Shown: in pieces, positions 29,229 through 42,020 of the stretch | Layout of the letters: each line of letters opens with the position of its first letter | Position numbering within the stretch: position 1 is the first letter of the stretch | Source: Holothuria scabra | Taxonomy: Eukaryota; Echinodermata; Holothuroidea; Aspidochirotida; Holothuriidae | Direction of reading: 5' to 3' | Length of the DNA stretch: 64,000 bases | NCBI GenBank assembly: GCA_037179385.1 | Contig: CM074179.1 | Coordinates: 34,869,905 to 34,933,904 of the forward strand | Position numbers and translations under genes: made by a program | Notes under the pieces: generated by a model | Told to the model about the DNA's origin: nothing | Database searches by the model: none | What the model saw: the letters and a program-made list of their open reading frames with translations, nothing else

Positions 29229-31745
29229 CTTTACACCTCAAAGCCCGCCCTCTAAAAGTCAAGCATACGTCGCTAACCTCAATTTTGCCACAGCTCCTAC
29301 AGTGACGTCATATGTAACTTCTGCAGATATACATAACAACATCTATAGTCAAGACATCCTGGCAATGGCCATGATAGCGGTATATTGAGCTGATTTTTGA
29401 TAGTCACCATCTTCCACATCTGTAACTTTTACGTTTAGGCCTACATACCCTTTTCACACTTAAAAAATCCTCGATACCCTATGTACAAATTCATTTTTCA
29501 TGAGTGAGTATACCTAACGATTCAATTCGGTGTTCAAATTCCTGTCCTTTCATTTCTTCTCTTTTCTTTTTTTAAGAGCAGGAAGCTGGTATTTACCCAA
29601 ATAGCAGCGAAGTAATTCTCGGTTAATCTAACCTACGTCTCATTTTCTAAAGGAAAAGAGAAGCATGGATCAAGTAAATAAGAGTAGACGGTACACTATC
29701 TGATGTTAGCCTTAGTCGGTGAACCTTGTATTTTTTAAGGAGAGGCCAGAGATCATCGATCATACTTCGCCATTATTTCCATGTAATTTCCCTGAAGTCA
29801 GCGTCTTCCCAGGTGAGTCATACCAAAGACTCTAAAAATGGAACCTTCTGCCGTTGTGCGTGATGCTCCGCATAAGCAATGGAGTAAGGAAAACAAGCAA
29901 TTGAGCCACAACTGTAAAAAAAGGCCGTGGCCGGCTCGACTTGAGCCAATAGGTTGGAAACTGGGTCGTAAAACTCTATCTAACTAACTAACTTCGGTAA
30001 CTATCTAACTTAACAAACTCTTCAACCTGTCACCTATAATTAAGTCTCAAGATCCTACCAGTGAAAACATTTAACATTGCTTTTTGGGTAGATGCGCACT
30101 GTTTTACAAGGTGTTTCTTGATTGGCTGCTGCTATTGTATTGTTTCGATTGTATTCTTTGTTCGGGTAAGGGATTAGGTTAGGGATTAAGGTTATCGTTG
30201 ACCAGTTAAGAATTTTTTTTGTTAAACAGTGCGCATCGCTCCCTTTTTTTTCAAAGTTTTAACAGACCATAGAATTAAAACATGTGCACTACAACATAAC
30301 TTCTAACTAATATAGCAGTATAGGACATTTTCAAAAAATCCAAACAAAGACTTTATTCGATCAAAACACTTCCTTTTAACCGCATTGAAAACATATTTCA
30401 CTACAAACGTCCCTCTAATATTAATTATCAACCTTGGTACTTGGCAGGCAATTGAACGTAATTATTTTCCTGTTCAACATTACCTGGTTTAATGTGTCTT
30501 TGTCTGAAGAACATCCAAGCCACATGTCATGCGTGATACCTGATTTGTATGAGGGATAACTCATAATGGGCACAGAAGAGCAGAAGGGCGGTACTTCAAA
30601 TTCAAGAAGAGATAATAAATATAAACAAACAACTAACGCAAAACGGCTGACAGAATTCTTTTTGAATCTCACCAGAGCAAATAAACCCCATCCCTTAAAG
30701 ACGAACAAAAGTCAAAACCTTGTGCCAAAACATTAATATTTCACAAAACGAAAGACGTTTACTTTCACTGGTTAAAATAATTTTGAAACAAATCATGATC
30801 TAAGCATAATAAAGAGCAATACTACATTGCCAATAAAATATTGCAGTATCATATCATATGCCTTACAACACAATTTCGAACATTTGCTATGAGCTATGTG
30901 GCACTAAAGAGACAATTTTTAACAAAATAAAATCACACATTTGCAATTACTTAATGAAAAATATGGTAAACGTTTTCTATCACATTTTTTTACCAGCTTA
31001 TTTACTCTCAGTTAACTTTATGTATAAAAGTGCTCAAAGGAGCTTTCGCTTCAAATTGAACAAAAGCGTCTTTAAGGATACGAGTACTACATTAGTGCTT
31101 CAGTAAACTTAAGGCTCTCCTAATGCGCTATGTCATTTTTAGACTATAAAAATTGTTCATCTTTCATCCAAAAGGAGCACTGGGAGCTTTATCATATTTA
31201 GAATCTATAATGTTTTTCAGGAATTGAAAAATTGTGAAATTCATGACAGGTTATTCATTTCATCTAGGTTCAGTCAAACGTCGCTGTTTTGGATTTGAAA
31301 AATACTTTATACGTCTCTGAGTTAAAAAAAATTGAAGAATCATTTTTGAAGAAATAAATATTCAGAAGAGTGCTTAGCTAACTTACGAATTGTCCGTCTA
31401 AAAGAATTTCTGGACATCTGAGAAGTTCTCCTTGAGCACTGTCACACAGTGGTGTAATTACCGTTTAGAGCCCGGAGCCATCCCCCCTCCCCCGGCTTTG
31501 AAATGTGAAAATTCCGTAATTTTGCAATCGTGACACCAGTCAACTACAGTCTAGTTTTCCCAAATCTTTTTCCATGAAATTCCGATTTCTTTCCAAGGAA
31601 ACCTCCACTTTTGTATTTGTTCCAAAAATGCACAATTTTCCTCGGGCTTTGCACTATGCAATTTGTAGTTACTAATGCAGTAGTGTTCGCTTTAAATCAA
31701 ATTGGTAAAGAAATCACCAGATCACCATAAAATCCAAACGGAAAT
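29229..31745. other. Inner end of arm A
   Basis: Pairs with about 41,010-42,050 and then 34,870-36,945; the B-side stretch between these has no counterpart here. It holds the SINE at 29808-29995 and a segment at 30,421-30,708 that is a diverged relative of 10,640-10,880. A partial hAT-like end (CAGTGGTGTAATTACCG at 31447) lies close to the inner limit. Confidence 0.5.
29808..29995 (+). mobile_element. tRNA-derived SINE subfamily 2, head-less copy (arm A)
   Basis: Starts near CCAGGTGAGTCATACCAAAGA, contains GATGCTCCGCATA, GAGCCACAACTG, CCGTGGCCGGCTCGACTTG and CCAATAGGTTGGAAACTGGG, and ends CTAACTAACTAAC. It is the orthologue of 36545-36735 in arm B, so this insertion predates the split of the arms. 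Confidence 0.65.
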
Positions 31746-34700
31746 GATTTGAAAAAAGGATAAATATTTCATAAATAACAGATATCGATAAGTGAAGCCA
31801 CTCTCGTAATTTTCATGACTATTTGCACAAATCATCACGTTTTCAGGTTTATTAAGATGTATTTCTAGCCATCGGTTCTAAAATTTCTCACGCTACGCGC
31901 AACTGCTGCTGCTATGCTAAAGGTAGCATTTTTTTTAGGAAACTCCAATCCGGAGCTCCGGACTCTTTAATTCCCCCTTATTGTTACTCGGAAATTGAGC
32001 CCCAGATTTCCTGTTCCTAGGTAACATCGCTCCAAGCGTAACTACCTTTCCCTCTGTCGCACTTCCATGCACGTATTCGTCACTATCTAGTTAACTGGTT
32101 AATGTACCATAATTATTATGTTTTTAAGACAACAGTGTAAAATTCAGCACCAAATTCTGAACAGGGAGCTGCTATTAGAAGGAGATACATCGAAAACTTT
32201 TATTTATAGTAATCCAATTATTTCTACTTATCTATAAGTAGAGTGTCTATTCATAAGGGATTATTTAAGGTTAGAACACCCGCTCCTTTTGTCTGATCCT
32301 TTTCAGTTTACACAATGATACCCGGTAAGTCTTATTTAGACCTACCTACACCTTATGAATATGATTAAAGATAACAATGCTCTGATCCAAGCCTTTTTGC
32401 CGACAATCAATTAAGAAGTAATGTCTAATGAATCAAAAAGGCTACAAATCTCTAAGAAGTCTAAAAAGACTAACCTGTTAAAAAAGACTACAACGCTGAC
32501 ACAATGTATAATTGACTTATGAGAGGTGTAAGACTATATTTTACTTCAGTATTTTCTGATTTTCCGCACATTTTCGCAAAACGAGAAATGTATATTTATA
32601 CTCATAATGTTACCGGCAATAAAGCGTGAATGATGCCATAATCGTTGCATCGCGTGGGAAGCTGAGAATCAATTTCAAAATAAAGCGACTGGCAAGGTTA
32701 AAGAAATTGACGAAATTAATTAAAACATTTCTAATCGTAGCAGACGACACCAATCCTTTGCTAGATTCTTTTAACCCCATCCAAACTTCAAGTGCTAGAC
32801 AAAACAAGTGGCCTTGGCGGCAAGAAGACGGGTACAAAGGAAAGAGATGTCATATTAACTCCTTCTAATAGCAGCTCCCTAGTTCAGAGAGGTTTCATAG
32901 GGATGAAGATAGCTCGACATCGCTTCCTTTGTAGTGAGGCTCGTATATTCAAGAATTCCACTACCAGGTTAGTTACGTAACCCTTCATATTTCATATTAC
33001 ATAAAGCTGGAAGAGAATGTTACTACAAAGACTTCTGTCGTCTGCTTCATCTTTGTAGATTTTTTTTCAATTTCTTCTATTTCCATGGTTTTGTCAGTCG
33101 TTTGAAAATTAAGTGTATCTTCTCTTTGTCGGTGACTGATAATTCAGATGATATCGCAATGGTGTAAATTTATGTGCAATCGTAAACATTGATATATGTT
33201 TTCTTATTTCTTCATATAAATCTTTCACAGAAGTCTGAAAAATTAGCCTTTTACTTTCTTAGCTAATTTGCAAGCACTCCCTTTTTATGTAATGGATCAG
33301 TTGTATGGCAATGTATTTAAATTAAACAGTTGTTTATAGTTTTTTAACACCCGCCAATAAAGTGCTTAAATTAAAGATCTTTCTCTTAATTTATTGTTTC
33401 CCATAGGTTTTTTGGTTTAGGGATTATTTGACTTGAATGATGTTTTGTTGGTGAATGAAATCAAATAAAGGAAAACACTACTTTCGTCCAATTAAATTGA
33501 TTTGTTTGTATTTAAAGTATCAACATGAATTGAAATTTCCCGGTTGTTTCGATAAAATCTGCAGCTCTTTTATGGGGAAATGGATATTTCACTTTATTCT
33601 TTCTTTAACTACGTTAAATTATTACTGTATCTGCAGTGTGGGTCAAGCAAAGAACTGGGAAAAAAAGAGATGATTAATTTTTAAACTTAAAGTACAGTTC
33701 TTCCGTCGGTAGGCGATCATGAAACACTAGTAGTACAGGTAACTTCGCAACGCGACAAATGCCGACAGTAATGAAACAATGCTGACATGTTCTAGGGTAT
33801 AAACTTTGATCAACTGATTAAACTTTTTTCGATAAAATTTCGTTGCATCAATTTTTAAATAAATTGCGTTCCTTGTAGAATCTATAATTTATAGCAGTTT
33901 CTACCAAAGTTTTGGTTGAAAATTATTGAGAAATTCACAATGACATCAGATTATTGAAAGCAAAAAATATTAAATCATATCTGGTATTCCGACTGAAATT
34001 AGAGCAGTGTAAGCTATCGTTCTGTTACCAGTTTTTTTTTCTGTTTTGTAACCTGCACCCAAAGTTAATAACAATTTGTAACTTTTTTAAATGTTCGTGT
34101 GATTTAAGATCATTAGTAGTCACGTGACAGTATCCCCTGAAATGATCTGTTCAAATGTGAAGAAAATTTTATCAGAGGGACACTGAATAAGAATCTCTTA
34201 TTAACTGTATTTCAAATTAAACAACTTTACGTAGCGAAGCATTTGACGTAAATAAGGAAGTTTTTGTGCCATATTAGAAGTTAAACCTTTGTAAATTATT
34301 TCCATAACTTTCCTTTGAGTGCATTGCCTCAGCTTAAGCTTTAACTGACCACACTCAACTTAAACTTTAATTGGCCACACTCAACTTAAACTTTAATTGA
34401 CCACACCCAACTTAAACTTTAACTCAATATACTTTCTTTACTTTCTTCCCTTTGGTTAAAAGATGAAGAAAAAGTTTGGTTCATTCACGATACCGACGGC
34501 ATAATTCGGTTATATGACGGCAGTGGCGTAGCTAGACATCTCCCTAGAGGTCAAGCACCCAAATTTTCCCACTTTTGTTTTAACTGTGACCACCATTTCT
34601 CTGGAGAAGGGCGAAGTGCGCCGAAATTTTTGCCCTTTTTAAAGAAATATTTAAGTACGGTTTAATAGTAGGAAATGAAGTTTTATATTAAGAAATTTGA

Positions 34701-34869
34701 AAAGAACGGGAATTAATGAAGAATCTGTATTTCTTATGTCAAGTCCAAGATTGCATGGAGACCAAATATGGTTGTTTCTACACAATTCTATCTAACACCT
34801 ACAAATCAAGGCTCTAAGACGACATTTTGAAAATCAAGAGTTTATTGAAAACGGTTTTGAATTTATGAT
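31746..34869. other. Spacer at the centre of the inverted repeat
   Basis: About 3.1 kb without arm-to-arm pairing. It contains a 731-bp element with inverted ends (32157-32887), a diverged copy of 8,680-9,430 (33,000-34,300), a short direct triplet near 34,325-34,420 (three rounds of CTTAAACTTTAA-type sequence), and part of an hAT-like element (34,521-35,154). I see no credible gene. Confidence 0.7.
32157..32887. mobile_element. 731-bp element with inverted ends in the central spacer
   Basis: Left end CTGAACAGGGAGCTGCTATT and right end (complemented) CTGAACTAGGGAGCTGCTATT, both continuing AGAAGGAG. CAGGG-type ends fit an hAT-like MITE, but the inverted match runs through the presumed target site and no clear 8-bp duplication is visible. 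The AT-rich interior has short frames on both strands, none recognisable. Confidence 0.6.
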
Positions 34870-35154
34870 GATCTGTCGATTTCTTTATCAATTTGATTTA
34901 AAGCGAACACTACTACATTAGTAACTGCAAATTGAGTAGTGTAAAGCCCGAGGAAAATTGTGCAGTTTCGGAAAAAATACAAAAGTGGAGGTTTTATTGG
35001 AGAGAATTCGGAATTTCATGAAAAGAGATTTGGGAAAACTAGACTGTAGATGACTGATGTCACGATTGCAAAATTACGGAATTTTCACCTTTCAAAGCGG
35101 GGTGGGGGGGGGGAGGGGGGTGGCCGCGGGCTCGAAACGGTAACTACGCCACTG
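34521..35154. mobile_element. 634-bp hAT-like element spanning the inner arm limit
   Basis: Ends CAGTGGCGTAGCTAG and, inverted, CAGTGGCGTAGTTAC, the common hAT-type terminus. Flanks TATGACGG (34513-34520) and TGTGACAG (35155-35162) match at 6 of 8. In arm A only the right-hand part is present (31447 to about 31745, same flank CTGTCACA), so arm pairing stops inside this element. Confidence 0.7.
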
Positions 35155-36544
35155 TGTGACAGTGCTCCAGAAGATCTTCTCAGATGTACAGAAATTCTTT
35201 TAGATGGACAATTCTTAAGTTAGCTAAGCACTCTTCTGAATATTTATTTCTTCAGAAATGATCCCTTTTTTTTTTTATCTCAGAGACGTATAAAGTATTT
35301 TTCAAATCCAAAACAGCGACGTTTGACTGAACCTAGATGAAGTGAATAACCTGTCATGAATTTCACAATTTTTCAATTGTTGAAAAACATTATAGATTCT
35401 ACTAAATATGATAAAACTACCAGTGCCCCTTATGGATGAGAGGTGAACAATTAATATCGTCTACAAATGACATAGCGCATTAGGAGAGCCTTAAGATTAC
35501 TGTAGCACTAATGTAGTACTCGTATCCTTAAAGACGCTTTTGTTCAATTTGAAGTGAAAGTTCCTTTGAGCACTTCTGAGCATAAAGTTAATTGGGAGTA
35601 AATGAGCTAGTAACAATCATTGAACAAGTCAAGTCAAGAAAAAAAATGTGATAGAAAACGGTAACCAGTATTTGATATTTTCCATAAAGTAATTGCAAAT
35701 TTGTGATTTAATTTTGTTAAAAATTAAGTAGTGTCACATAGCTGACATGAAAGTGAAAAGTGTCACTCTTCAAATGTTTACGTTCGAAATTATGTTGAAG
35801 GCATATGATATGATACTGTAATATTTTAATGGCAATGTAGTATTACTTTTTATTAAGATTAGATTATGATTTGTTTCAAAATCATTAGAACCAGTAAAAG
35901 TAAAAGTCTTCTGTTGTGAGACATATTAATGTTTGGCACAAGGTTTTGACTTTTGTTCGTCTTTAAGGAATGGGGTTTATTTGCTCTGGTGAGATTCAAA
36001 AAGAATTGTCAGCCGTTTTGCCTGAGTTGTTTGTTTTTATTTGTTATCTCTTCTTTAATCTGAAGCACCGCCCGTCTGCTCTTCTGTGCCCATTATGAGT
36101 TATCTCTCATACAATTCAGGTATCACACATGACATCTAGCTTGGATGCTCCTCAGACAAAGACACATTAAACCAGGTGATGTTGAACAGGAAAATAATGA
36201 AGCGTTCAATTGCCTGCCAAGTACCAGGGTAAATAATTAATATTAGAGGGACGTTTATAGTGAAACATGTTTTCAATGCGGTTAAAAGGAAGTGTTTGAA
36301 TCGAATAAAGTCTTTGTTTGAATTTTTTGAGAATGTCCTGTACTGCTATGTTAGTAAGAAGTTATGATGTGGTGCATATGTGTTAGTTCTATAGTCTGTA
36401 AAAACTTTGGAAAAAAGGGGGCGATGCGATGCACACTGTATAACAAAAAATATCTTAACTGGCTAACGATTACCTAAATCCCTAAAAAAGCAATGTTAAA
36501 TGTTTTCACTGGTAGGGTCTTGAAACTTAATTAGGTGACAGGGT

Positions 36545-36735
36545 GAAGAGTTCGTTAGTTAGATAGAGTTTTACGGCCCAGTTTCCAACCTATTGGTTCA
36601 AGTCTAGCCGGCCACGGTTTTTTTCCAGTTGTGGCTCACGTGCTTGTTTTCCCTACTCAATTGCTTGTGCGGAGCAACACGCACAACGGTAGAAGGTTCC
36701 ATTTTTAGAGTCTTTGATATGACTCGCCTGGGAAC
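36545..36735 (-). mobile_element. tRNA-derived SINE subfamily 2 (arm B orthologue)
   Basis: Complement of 29808-29995 with scattered changes: tail GTTAGTTAG, then CCCAGTTTCCAACCTATTGG, CAAGTCTAGCCGGCCACGG and CAGTTGTGGC, ending in GGAGCAACACGCACAACGG and ATATGACTCGCCTGGG. Confidence 0.65.
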
Positions 36736-36945
36736 AGGCTGAAGAAAGGCGCACATCTTCAGGGAAGTTACATTGAAATAATCGCGAAGTATGATCGATG
36801 ATCTCGGGCCTCTCCTTAAAAAATACAAGGTTCACCGACTAAGGCTAACATCAGATACTGTACCGCCTATTCTTATTTACTTGATTCATGCTTCTCTTTT
36901 CCTTTCGAAAATGAGACGTAGGTTAGATTCACCGAGAATTCCTTC

Positions 36946-39900
36946 GAGGAATAACTGACGTATACGACAGGAAGCCTTAATATGTCCTACTCTCACCGAA
37001 AGGGGCAGAGTCTAAACGAAAAAAGTCGAAAACAACCTTTTCCAGAAGCACGACTTGCTATCAGATCTTAAGTTTGTCCCTATAGCTACTTCGCGCGTCC
37101 TAAACGGACCAATTAATTTGCAGAATCTAGGCTTTTTTCTTTCGCTTCCGAACGGCATAACAAAAAACCTCGCTGTGGACACGCTCTTTCAGTTGCTAAA
37201 CTACCATATCCGGTTTACAAAGACTAATTATCCAACCAGCAACTGTGCAACCCGAACTAATAAGTTCAGGGCTGAAGAAAATCTTGTCTAATTAAGACAA
37301 CTGCAATTAACCTGCCCAACAAACGTCTTTAGGAAATAACCTACAAAGTAGTCTATTGGTGGCATGTTCTGGTGGGTTTCTGGCTCGCTCCTTTAAAAAA
37401 AATATTCCACACCATGTCCTTCAAAACCTATCACAATACCATTTTTCTTACTCAAGATATCTCTTTCTAAAGATTGGTTATTTTTGTTAAAAAATACCTC
37501 TGCTTTTCAACAAAGCCACAAAAAGTTATGTAATGTGTGTACATTGCCTCAAATTTCTTTTGTTTTTATTTATTATTGAAGGTTCTGTTTGTCCTTGAAA
37601 TTTAACACTGTTGAAATGTTTGAATATCTTTTCCTGTAGATCTAGCATTACCCTTCACCATACAGAGAGTACAGCCAACAACATTGCTTAATATTGCCTG
37701 CAGCGGCATCATAATTATAAATGAATTGGATGCAATGTTAAATTAATGTGGCACGATGACATCACAGATTTCCCATGATTTTTTTTTTTTTTTTTTTTTG
37801 AAATTTGTATCTTCCGAACGCTATAAGCTATCAAGATGCTGTTTTCACCTTCTGAAAGAGAATTTTTTTTTGCTTATTTTGAAGTGAACCAAGTTTGTCT
37901 CCAGAATAAGCCTTAAAACTGAAGATACATGTACGCCCGATTTTAGAAGTCATTTGAAGAACATGCCAAAATCTCTTAACTCGCGAAGGAAAGCGTACAA
38001 TATACGTAGTCTTTTAAAACGCCCATAACCTAAACGGCGAAAGACCCCTCCCCCCCAAAGTACACAAAAACCTATATGATAGACAACTATCAAATGAGAT
38101 AATTGTGTAACATAGCACGCAAAACAACTCCTAGAAACACTAGAGTACCGACACTCTCACCTTTCCAAAAAGATTTAAAGTGAGAACTCGCTAAGCAACT
38201 TGAAATGCAAGTATTTTACTCGACTGTTTATGTGCAATCACTCATGTAGGGAAAAGATCGTTGTCACAAACTGCATTGATTGCGCTATCAAAACAACGAA
38301 CCCTCCTAACTGAACTACTCAAAGCATTTAATGTGATGTCAAGACTGTTTTGCAATTCTTGATTTGATTTTCCCGACAACCTCTCATTGCCTACAAAAAG
38401 GCTACAATCTTATAGATTGCCTTTTCTTATCATACAAGGTTCAAAAGTAATGGGTAAAAGGGCTTACAAAGCAACCTCCAAGACACACTGTACGTAGCTA
38501 AATCTTCCCATCCAGAAAAGGATAACGAAGGAATAAAATTTCGCTACTTGTTGCAAAATAAAAAGCATTGACTCTCATTTAACTGCGAATGAGTTGCACT
38601 CAACACTCACGTGGAGAAAACAACAGCATCACTATCTCTGTGATCCATGCTGAAAAGTAGTTTTCCTCACCCAAGTGACTCAGAGGGCCGTTTGCTAATA
38701 ACACGGGCCTGCTCTTGTTTTCCCTCTTTTTCCGAAAGCATAAATCTAAAAAATGGCCTTGTAAAATTAAAGTTTGAGAGTAGGGAAAATAAAATGGTAC
38801 AATGATACTTTTTCTTATTGCTCTGTTTGAAGCATCACTGTTTAAACCCAAGCCGCGAATGACAGGCTTGCTACTGATGAAGCTGCGACATTCAAAGCGA
38901 ATGAGCAAGACAGCAGAAACCCGTCTAGCTTGGTCGTAAGAACCAACTTTAAAATATTCCCACCGGGAATAAAATTTAAAGCCAATGAATCTTTCGCATG
39001 AGGTTTTGAGTAATGATCTCGGGCCTTTCCTAAGAAAATACCAGGTATCCTACGCCGAATAAGGGTAACGTCATATAGCGTAACTCCTACTCTTATTTTA
39101 CTAGAGTGTCTGTTTTTTAAAGCATATTTTGCCACAAGGACTAACTGCTTGTATTCACTTCTTTCAATTCAGTAATCATGGTAAAGTGGTAAAGCTTTAT
39201 TCATTACATGTTTTATTGTTTAATCATGAATGCAAATTACAAAGAACATTAAAAGAAAATTAGTTTTTGCTTTCAAATGAGATGTTGGTCCAGTTACGGG
39301 ATTTAATAACACTCGGCCCAACATGATTCCTGAATTAATTCCTTCAATTAACTGTTAAAAAACTTAAATGTTTCCAGAATTGGTTCAGTATGAGTAAGTT
39401 ATCATTTACAAACATTTTGTAATTTCTGTGATATCCATTCGATTTGGATTACGACTTTCTCCTGCACAGTTTTGCTATATTTTCTTTCAAACGAGGTATT
39501 GATATATTAAAACTTTCATAACTGGGATAAATCTTTAACTTACCGTTTGTTGCAAGAGAGCAAGAAATCCAGTCAGAACTCAAACTGATTTAAAGAAGAA
39601 ACGCATTTCACCTAACATATCAAATGCAATAACTAACACCGATGTTTGAACCGAAGAACAATTCGAGTTACGTGCGACAGTAAAAAGTAATGCTGAGCTG
39701 ACTGTCTTAGTATAATGTTGCACCATGATAATCATGATAATGTTATCACACTGGCTTAAGTAAGGAAGCTCAGTGCATAATACAACGGTTGTTGTAAATA
39801 TCCATTGTAAGGGTAAAATGTGTACCTATTCTTTGTGTGTAGATTGCAGCCTTCCCTCATATCATCCGTACCAGGATATAATCTGGAACGAAACAGTGTC

Positions 39901-41010
39901 AAACGTCAGCATTTCTTCGTGTCGATTATTAAACTGTCATTACTACTGGAGGGATGTGTTATTTCACACAAAATCAAGCATTTGGTTTTATACGTAGCAG
40001 TATTAAAAAAAAAGCAATAGCGTAAACAAATTGACATGCGAGTCTAGCGTGATAGCAGTATTGTTTACTCCCGCTAATGTTAGAGGCAAAAGAAACGTTG
40101 CCTTTTTAGCTTGGTAAAATGTGTAATTATCGAAAACACAGAATTTCTGACAATGACCAGAATAATCGACTGCATCACCAGGTGAGCAGAGCCCTCCAAC
40201 GTAAAAGTTTTAGTTAATGTGCTCGGTGGGTACATGATAATTGCAAAGAGGCTAACTACAAAATCATTTTTAACATGCCGTCATTGCCCTTTATAGGTTT
40301 ATTTCAATTAAAATAAACAGCAATGACCCAATTTTGTCATACCTCGGAGCTTACATGAAGCATTGCGCTTGACTGAGGTATATGCAACCAGGAAGAGGTA
40401 TCACGCCAAAGTCAAACTGTTACCAATTTATGAGAAGTATTAAAAATGTAAACCCTTCAGAATAGTTGCCAATGATGGCACGATTAAATGAATCCTTCTT
40501 CTATGGCTGTATTCATCCCTAGACTTAGGAGACCTGCATAAGTCACTTTCAGACTCGACTTCAGAGTAACTTGAACCATCATGAATCGAAGAAGGGCTCC
40601 ACTTCGTTTTGCATATTACTAAAGAAATGGACACTTTGAACTTGTGAGTTGCCACTACTTCGTGTAATTTCACAGGTTTTTTCTTATTTTTTAATCACAG
40701 TCGGTTGTTTCCTTTTCTTTATTCAATGAGACCTTTAAAGGCCCCCACATGATGATCCCACATTAACGTTTGGGTAGTACGTCGAACATTGGAAAGGAAA
40801 CAAAGAAAGACGTAATCATATCTACCAATATGGTCGGGTGTATTTATTGATATCGATAACTTACTTAGAGTTTTTATGGGCTAAACTCCATGGCAATGTT
40901 TCTTATTAGCCTTACTAGTCAGGTTTCATATCCACGCTTTGCAAAATGTTGAACGCTTTTGTATCCTGGCTATTTACAGTTAAGTCGATGCTCTGAACAG
41001 GGAGCTCAGT
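36946..41010. other. 4.1-kb segment of copy C missing from arm A
   Basis: Arm A passes directly from the partner of 36,945 to the partner of 41,010 (near 29,620). The segment holds the exon 1 relic and its flank (39,430-40,200), a T run at 37,778-37,800, and at 38,990-39,110 a diverged repeat of 36,790-36,890. Because it is collinear with copy C, deletion in arm A is simpler than insertion in arm B. Confidence 0.5.
39544..39618 (-). pseudogene. Copy C exon 1 relic: signal peptide with internal stop
   Basis: Same 25-codon layout as gene A exon 1, from ATG at 39618 to a donor GTAAGT below 39544. It reads MLGEMRFFFKSV, stop (TGA at 39582-39580), then VLTGFLALLQQT. Apart from the stop the hydrophobic core is kept, and the flanks match gene A's on both sides (about 39,430-40,140). 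No downstream exon is found to its left, so it is a truncated paralogue. Because the frame is otherwise open, a sequencing error at the stop is possible. Confidence 0.75.
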
Positions 41011-41340
41011 TTGAGTAAATAACAGCTTCCTGCTCTAAAAAAATGAAAGGACAGAAATTTGGAAATCGAACTGAATCGTTAGGTAAACTCACTCATGAAA
41101 CATGAAATTGTACATAGTGTATCGAGGATTTTTTAAGTGTGAAAAGAGTATGTAAACGTAAAAGTTACAGATGTGGAAGATGGTGACTATCACAAATCAG
41201 TTCAATATACCGCTATCATGGCCATTGCCAGGACGTCTTGACTATAGATGTTGTTATGTTTATCTGCAGAAGTTACATATGACGTCACTGTAGTAACTGT
41301 GGCAAAATTGAGGTTAGCGACGGACGCTTGACTTTTAAAA
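40201..41340. other. Non-coding stretch
   Basis: No recognisable gene. From about 41,010 it pairs with arm A 29,290-29,620. A CAGGGAGCTC/CAGCTTCCTGCTC motif near 40,996-41,033 resembles those at 9,020-9,045 and 55,875-55,910. Confidence 0.4.
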
Positions 41341-42020
41341 AAAATGGGAAAATTGGGACGCCAGAGGTATCTATCAACCCTGAAAACAGCTGATGTTTCC
41401 TTCATACTGCAAATAAAAAAACATACCGTGTACTCTATCATGATAACTTCAAAACCGTGGTAAAAAGGTAGCATCATTTGCATCTGTATATGCCACCACT
41501 TTCTGTAAAAAGGTCAGAAATACCTTTACCCGTAACCCCAACTTCAAACCCCATCTCGTCACGAATATTTTAAAATAATCTTCGTAAGATTGCAGCATCA
41601 TCAACTATGGGGCCAAAGTGCATCATTATTCCCTCCTCCGATAGTTTAATCAATGTTGAGTGATTGCAGCTCGGGGCCTGAGGGAAATCGGAAAACTAGG
41701 AGAGTTATTGCATATAGTCTCCTGGTTAGCCAATGGTTGGTACGCACCTCAGTACCTGAATATCACGATTTCAGTTGACCAACCAGACTTTAAATGTCAA
41801 CTTGACGACACTCACAAAATGTTGGTAAATTTGAACCAATGGTCGAGGCGGCCGAGGAATTTGTGAAGTACACCTCGAACACGTGACGTGAACCAGGAAA
41901 GAACCCGGAAGGGCAAGCCCAGGGGTAAATCAAAGGAATAAAAAACATAAAGGTCTTCGTGGCGTGCTAACATTTGAAAAGACCAGCTAAAGAAATGTTG
42001 AATAGCATAAAAATCCGACA
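41341..42020. mobile_element. 0.68-kb insertion of unknown type, arm B only
   Basis: Arm A runs continuously through the homologous point (near 29,255). I see no clear inverted ends, target duplication or coding potential. The right half is somewhat GC-richer than its surroundings. Confidence 0.4.

Larger units (their letters stand above)
1055..31745 (+). repeat. Arm A of the giant inverted repeat
   Basis: Reads as the reverse complement of arm B (about 34,870-64,000). Anchors: 2725-2992 with 62065-62332, 6641-6804 with 58239-58402, 11913-11987 with 52901-52974, 14545-14766 with 51112-51335, 18300-18780 with about 49260-49900, 27450-28260 with about 42240-43050, 29650-29900 with about 36680-36905, and 31450-31745 with 34870-35160. 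Divergence by eye is a few percent in exons and more in non-coding DNA. Large indels are mostly transposons. Confidence 0.9.
33000..40200 (+). repeat. Third, diverged copy of the gene's 5' region (copy C)
   Basis: Parallel, in the same orientation, to arm A 8,680-12,600. Anchors: 33,011-33,210 with 8,681-8,870; 33,745-33,795 with 8,930-8,985; 35,990-36,220 with 10,645-10,880; 39,430-40,140 with 11,810-12,450. It is longer because of insertions. It includes a signal-peptide exon relic (39544-39618) but ends before exons 2-9, so only the promoter, exon 1 and part of intron 1 were kept. Confidence 0.65.

Noticed and set aside
30421..30708. 95-codon minus-strand frame related to 54029-54292
   Set aside because: The arm B orthologue near 36,000 is frameshifted; the similarity is that of a duplicated non-coding segment.
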